Assembly: GCA_934456315.1 (NCBI GenBank)
Contig: CAKSHG010000071.1
Coordinates: 1-9,767 of the forward strand
DNA: 9,767 bases
Origin: an uncultured Oscillospiraceae bacterium
Lineage (GTDB): Bacteria > Bacillota > Clostridia > Oscillospirales > Ruminococcaceae
Reading direction: 5' to 3'
The first letter of the stretch is position 1, and each line of letters opens with the position of its first letter. The translations under genes were made by a program, and so were the position numbers. The notes beneath the pieces were generated by a model. The model ran no database searches, was not told the origin of the DNA, and worked only from the letters and a program-made list of their open reading frames with translations. Of this stretch, positions 7,179 to 9,767 are shown piece after piece.

Positions 7179-8054
7179 TTAACCCTTTACTGCGCCGCCA
7201 GTCACGCCTCCGACGTAGTACTTCTGCATTACGATGAACAGCGCGCCTATCGGGATAGATACCAGCACTGCACCCGCAGCGAACTGGGTATAATATGCGC
7301 CGATGAACTCACGCTCAAGCATCTTGAACATGCCCAGCGCAACGGTGTAGCTGTCGTAGTTGGCGCCGCATATCATGCTCGGGAAGATGTAGTCCACCCA
7401 GGGAGCCATGAACGTGGTAAGCACGGTGTAGACGATTATCGGCTTGGAAAGCGGAACGGTTATCTTGAAGAATACCTGCGCACGCGTTGCGCCGTCAAGA
7501 TACGCGGATTCGTCCAGCGATTTCGGTATCGTGTCGAAGAATCCCTTTGCGATATAGTACGTCAGTCCTGAGCCGCAGATGTATACCAGCGTGAGGCATA
7601 CCAGCGGATTCTCAGTCAGACCCAGACCCTTTAAGATGTAGTAGATAGCTACCATCGACATGAATCCGGGAAACATTCCGAGGATAAGCGCGATGTTCAT
7701 CATTGGCTTTCTCATCTTGAAGCGCAGGCGGCTAAGTGCGTAGGACACCGCCAGCACGATGAACGTCGAACCTATGCAGGACACCACAGCCACGATGAAC
7801 GTGTTGAGGAACCACTGCGAGAACTTGAACTGCTGATCCTCGAACAGCAGACGCGTGTAGTTATCAAGCGTGAAACCCTTCGGCCAGAAGTAGCTCGTAT
7901 AGGAGCCCGGCTCCGCACGGAACGATGTAAGGATTATCCACATCAGCGGGAGTATCCAGATGATACCGAGCACCAGGAGCACTATCTGAATGACGATATT
8001 GATCGTTTTCTGCTGCCTTGAATAGGAGCGGGAATAAAATCTGTCCTCTTTCAT
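7179..8054 (-). CDS. malG: MalG-type sugar ABC transporter permease
   Basis: Inner-membrane half of a carbohydrate-uptake ABC transporter (CUT1, MalFG type), 291 residues. Six membrane segments are visible, at roughly 18-43, 82-107, 117-141, 149-169, 206-228 and 258-277. The cytoplasmic EAA loop that docks on the ATPase is ESAYLDGATRAQVFFKI followed by TVPLSKP (182-205), with the invariant glycine at 188. The C-terminal YVGGVTGGAVKG tail is typical of MalG proteins. The start codon overlaps the malF stop as TAATG, and AGGAGG lies 10 bases upstream, so the two permeases should be made in step. Substrate is inferred from the neighbouring amylase and pullulanase: linear or branched malto-oligosaccharides. 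No ATPase gene follows. Confidence 0.94.
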   Translation of the reverse strand: MKEDRFYSRSYSRQQKTINIVIQIVLLVLGIIWILPLMWIILTSFRAEPGSYTSYFWPKGFTLDNYTRLLFEDQQFKFSQWFLNTFIVAVVSCIGSTFIVLAVSYALSRLRFKMRKPMMNIALILGMFPGFMSMVAIYYILKGLGLTENPLVCLTLVYICGSGLTYYIAKGFFDTIPKSLDESAYLDGATRAQVFFKITVPLSKPIIVYTVLTTFMAPWVDYIFPSMICGANYDSYTVALGMFKMLEREFIGAYYTQFAAGAVLVSIPIGALFIVMQKYYVGGVTGGAVKG

Positions 8055-9547
8055 TACTGGAACGCCTCCTCATTCTTGTAAGATGCCGATCTGCGGAACG
8101 TGATGAGCGACAGCAGCGAGCAGATGATGAATACCAGGATACCGATGGTCGCGGCGTAGCTGTAGTCGCGGGAGTTGACCGTCAGCTTGTACAGCCATGT
8201 TACCAGCAGGTCGGTCTTGCCCGCCTGGTAGTAATCCAGCGTTGCCGGAGTGCCTCCGGTAAGGAAGTAGATAACGTTGAAGTTGTTGATGTTGCCGACC
8301 AGCTGGGTTATAAGGTACGGAGTGGTGACGAACAGCACATACGGCATAGTGATCTTAGTGAACATAACGAACGGGGACGCACCGTCTATTCTTGCGGCTT
8401 CGTAGAGGTCCTCCGGAATGTTCATCAGTATACCGGAAACTATCAGCATCGTGTAGGGAATGCCTATCCACAGGTCGACCACGATGACCGTGATACGCGC
8501 CCATGTGGGGTCTGTGAAGAACGGCAGCGGAGCGCTTATCCAGCCAAGCTCCTGGAGCAGTACGTTGACCGGACCCGCCTCGGCGAGAACGTTCTTCATT
8601 ACCAGCAGCGAAACGAACTGCGGAACTGCGATAGCGAGCACGAAAAGCGTGCGGTAGAAAGCCTTGAAGCGAATGCCCTTCTTATTGATGAGCATTGCGA
8701 GAATGATTCCCAGCAGGTAGTTCAGGAATGTCGCGAACACCGCCCAGACCAGCGTCCAGGCGAGGACCGGCCAGAATGTGTGACCAATGGTGGAATCGCT
8801 TCCGAGAATTACCTTGAAGTTGTCAAGACCTATCCAGGTGAACAGGTTCGCGGGAACCTGGTGATCCTTGTCGTAGTTGGTGAACGCGAGGGAGATCATG
8901 TATACCAGCGGAACTATCGTGAACACGACAACGCCGGAAACGGGAATGAACAGCAGCGTCTTGTGGAAATGCTCATCGAGCAGAGACCTGATGTCGTCAA
9001 CGAAGCACGGGAGCTTCTTGCCTGCCTTCTTCAGGCGCTCCGCAGTGTCGGCGGAATGAATGTTCTGAACCCACAGGAACAGGAACACCACCGTGATGAA
9101 CAGCGCGAAGATACCGTAGAGCAGGATCAGCATGGAGTTGTCGCCGTCCTGGAGGACGTCGATACCAAGGGATTCGTCGAATTGCCAGCCGCGCTGAACT
9201 GTTCCGAGGTTCCGAAGCCCTGCGAGGAACCCGAATCCGGTGTCTATCATGAATCCGAAGTAAGCGACCTCAGCCGCGAGGTACATCAGACCTTTTATGA
9301 TCTGTCCGCGGAACAGGCTGCCCGCGCCCATCACGATGTACGACAGCTTGGTAAGGATACCGCCGTGTACGAACGTCCGACCCAGCCACGCGAAGCCTCC
9401 GCCGAACTTTTTGAAGAACTTAGCGAGCGCGCCTGGGATACTCATGAAGAAATGAGCAATGCCCATGCCGAGCGCCTTGAAAAATTCCGATACACGGAAC
9501 AATACTTTTTTGTACCATGGGAGTACAAAGTAATCAATTCTTGTCAT
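8054..9547 (-). CDS. malF: MalF-type sugar ABC transporter permease with long N-terminal extension
   Basis: Partner permease of the maltodextrin ABC importer, 497 residues. The core transport domain begins near residue 195 and has about six membrane segments (about 196-221, 258-285, 299-321, 350-372, 404-426 and 465-484). The EAA loop is YEAARIDGASPFVMFTKITMP (382-402), with the invariant glycine at 389. Ahead of the core are about 195 extra residues: an amphipathic basic stretch (about 10-50), a block with GSLFRGQIIKGLMYLAAEVA (76-95) and a membrane segment at about 138-160. Similar extensions are known in Firmicute MalF proteins; E. coli MalF also has extra N-terminal membrane helices but a different layout. 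AGGAGGT seven bases before the ATG is a near-perfect ribosome binding site. The gene has its own consensus promoter, so it heads this transcript even if a binding-protein gene lies upstream. Confidence 0.94.
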   Translation of the reverse strand: MTRIDYFVLPWYKKVLFRVSEFFKALGMGIAHFFMSIPGALAKFFKKFGGGFAWLGRTFVHGGILTKLSYIVMGAGSLFRGQIIKGLMYLAAEVAYFGFMIDTGFGFLAGLRNLGTVQRGWQFDESLGIDVLQDGDNSMLILLYGIFALFITVVFLFLWVQNIHSADTAERLKKAGKKLPCFVDDIRSLLDEHFHKTLLFIPVSGVVVFTIVPLVYMISLAFTNYDKDHQVPANLFTWIGLDNFKVILGSDSTIGHTFWPVLAWTLVWAVFATFLNYLLGIILAMLINKKGIRFKAFYRTLFVLAIAVPQFVSLLVMKNVLAEAGPVNVLLQELGWISAPLPFFTDPTWARITVIVVDLWIGIPYTMLIVSGILMNIPEDLYEAARIDGASPFVMFTKITMPYVLFVTTPYLITQLVGNINNFNVIYFLTGGTPATLDYYQAGKTDLLVTWLYKLTVNSRDYSYAATIGILVFIICSLLSLITFRRSASYKNEEAFQ

Positions 9548-9574
9548 TGCAATTACCTCCTGAATGATATCGGC

Positions 9575-9600
9575 GCTTTGTGCAGTTTCAGTGCGGCTTT
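9575..9600 (+). promoter_or_regulatory. Putative operator copy 1 (downstream of the malF start point)
   Basis: This 26-base element is the inverted copy of the element at 9658-9683, matching at 23 of 26 positions. Its core GCAGTTTCAGTGC (9582-9594) has partial dyad symmetry of the form GCA-n-T-nnn-A-n-TGC. It lies at about +13 to +38 in the malF leader, where a bound repressor would block the polymerase. The binding protein is inferred to be the operon's LacI-family regulator. Confidence 0.6.
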
Positions 9601-9619
9601 TTCAGGAGACAAACAATTT

Positions 9620-9648
9620 ATTATATCACCATAACAGCCTACTGTCAA
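9620..9648 (-). promoter_or_regulatory. Sigma-A promoter of the maltodextrin operon (malF promoter)
   Basis: On the minus strand the -35 is TTGACA (9648-9643), the spacer is exactly 17 bases, and the -10 is TATAAT (9625-9620) preceded by an extended -10 TG. Both hexamers are perfect consensus. Transcription should start near 9613, leaving a leader of about 65 bases before malF. A promoter this strong in a sugar operon implies tight repression, and a putative operator lies on each side of it. Confidence 0.9.
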
Positions 9649-9657
9649 TATAGATTC

Positions 9658-9683
9658 AAAGCGGCATTGAAACTGCATAAAGC
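9658..9683 (-). promoter_or_regulatory. Putative operator copy 2 (upstream of the malF -35)
   Basis: Inverted partner of the element at 9575-9600; the only differences are at 3 of 26 positions. Its core is GCATTGAAACTGC (9664-9676), with the same partial dyad. It ends 10 bases before the -35 box, at about -45 to -70. The centre-to-centre distance to copy 1 is about 82-83 bp. A role as an auxiliary operator for looping is inference. Confidence 0.6.
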
Positions 9684-9690
9684 AGATATT

Positions 9691-9736
9691 TTCCATTTCT
9701 GCGGGCGGGCTTGGGAACACCGCCCGCATTATGGAA
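9691..9736. other. GC-rich hairpin upstream of the malF promoter
   Basis: A perfect 9-bp stem, TGCGGGCGG (9700-9708) with CCGCCCGCA (9720-9728), has an 11-base loop. It is flanked by a second paired block, TTCCAT (9691-9696) with ATGGAA (9731-9736). Neither strand has a T run directly after it, so it is not a textbook terminator. If a binding-protein gene ends just beyond the right edge, this hairpin could end or stabilise its message and let it be made at a different level from the permeases. All three minus-strand frames carry a stop within 9751-9758, so no coding region from the right extends further in than that. Confidence 0.55.
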
Positions 9737-9767
9737 TTGGGAGAAACCTATTTATTTAGGAATGGAT

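Noticed and set aside
8018..9634. Open frame of 538 codons on the plus strand, antisense to malF
   Set aside because: It mirrors the malF codons, has a low-complexity charged composition, no ribosome binding site and no family features. The minus-strand reading has clear membrane segments, an EAA loop and a perfect ribosome binding site.
9575..9683. CcpA catabolite-response (cre) site
   Set aside because: The repeated element holds TGAAAC but not the full TGWNANCGNTNWCA pattern with its central CG.
9700..9728. Intrinsic terminator at the right edge
   Set aside because: The stem is strong, but there is no T run directly after it on either strand, so it is kept as an unassigned hairpin.

Overview
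The window comes from a low-to-mid GC Gram-positive gut-type bacterium, most likely a Ruminococcus-like member of the Clostridia. That assignment is inference. It rests on strong AGGAGG-type ribosome binding sites, consensus TTGACA / TATAAT promoters with extended -10 boxes, a lipoprotein amylase, a MalF with the long N-terminal extension common in Firmicutes, and tightly packed starch genes.

Left block (about 1-2110, plus strand). A gene-free leader of about 300 bases holds an imperfect long hairpin (27-102) and a very good sigma-A promoter (207-235). The promoter drives three close or overlapping genes: a small tetratricopeptide-repeat protein of unknown role, a deoxycytidylate deaminase, and the 16S rRNA dimethyltransferase RsmA. 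A strong GC-rich hairpin at 2084-2106 closes this operon and also closes the convergent operon from the right.

Right block (9767 down to 2112, minus strand). This is a malto-oligosaccharide / starch utilisation operon, in transcription order: MalF-type permease, MalG-type permease, LacI-family regulator, extracellular lipoprotein alpha-amylase (GH13), cytoplasmic type I pullulanase (GH13), and a NUDIX hydrolase. Junctions are overlaps or gaps of at most 14 bases, so it reads as one transcription unit. The inferred flow is: surface amylase cuts starch or maltodextrin, an ABC importer takes up the oligosaccharides, pullulanase removes alpha-1,6 branches inside the cell, and the LacI-type protein senses a sugar and controls its own operon. 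The substrate-binding protein is not in the window and may lie just beyond the right edge. No ATPase gene is present, so a shared ATPase encoded elsewhere is expected.

The most interesting structure is upstream of malF. A consensus extended -10 promoter (9620-9648) sits between two copies of a 26-base element (9575-9600 and 9658-9683) that match at 23 of 26 positions and lie in opposite orientation. Their centres are about 83 bp apart, close to eight helical turns. This looks like a paired-operator arrangement that could support repression by DNA looping, and the obvious candidate protein is the operon's own LacI-family regulator, which has an atypical hinge region. No wholly new system was found; the enzymes and transporter belong to known families.
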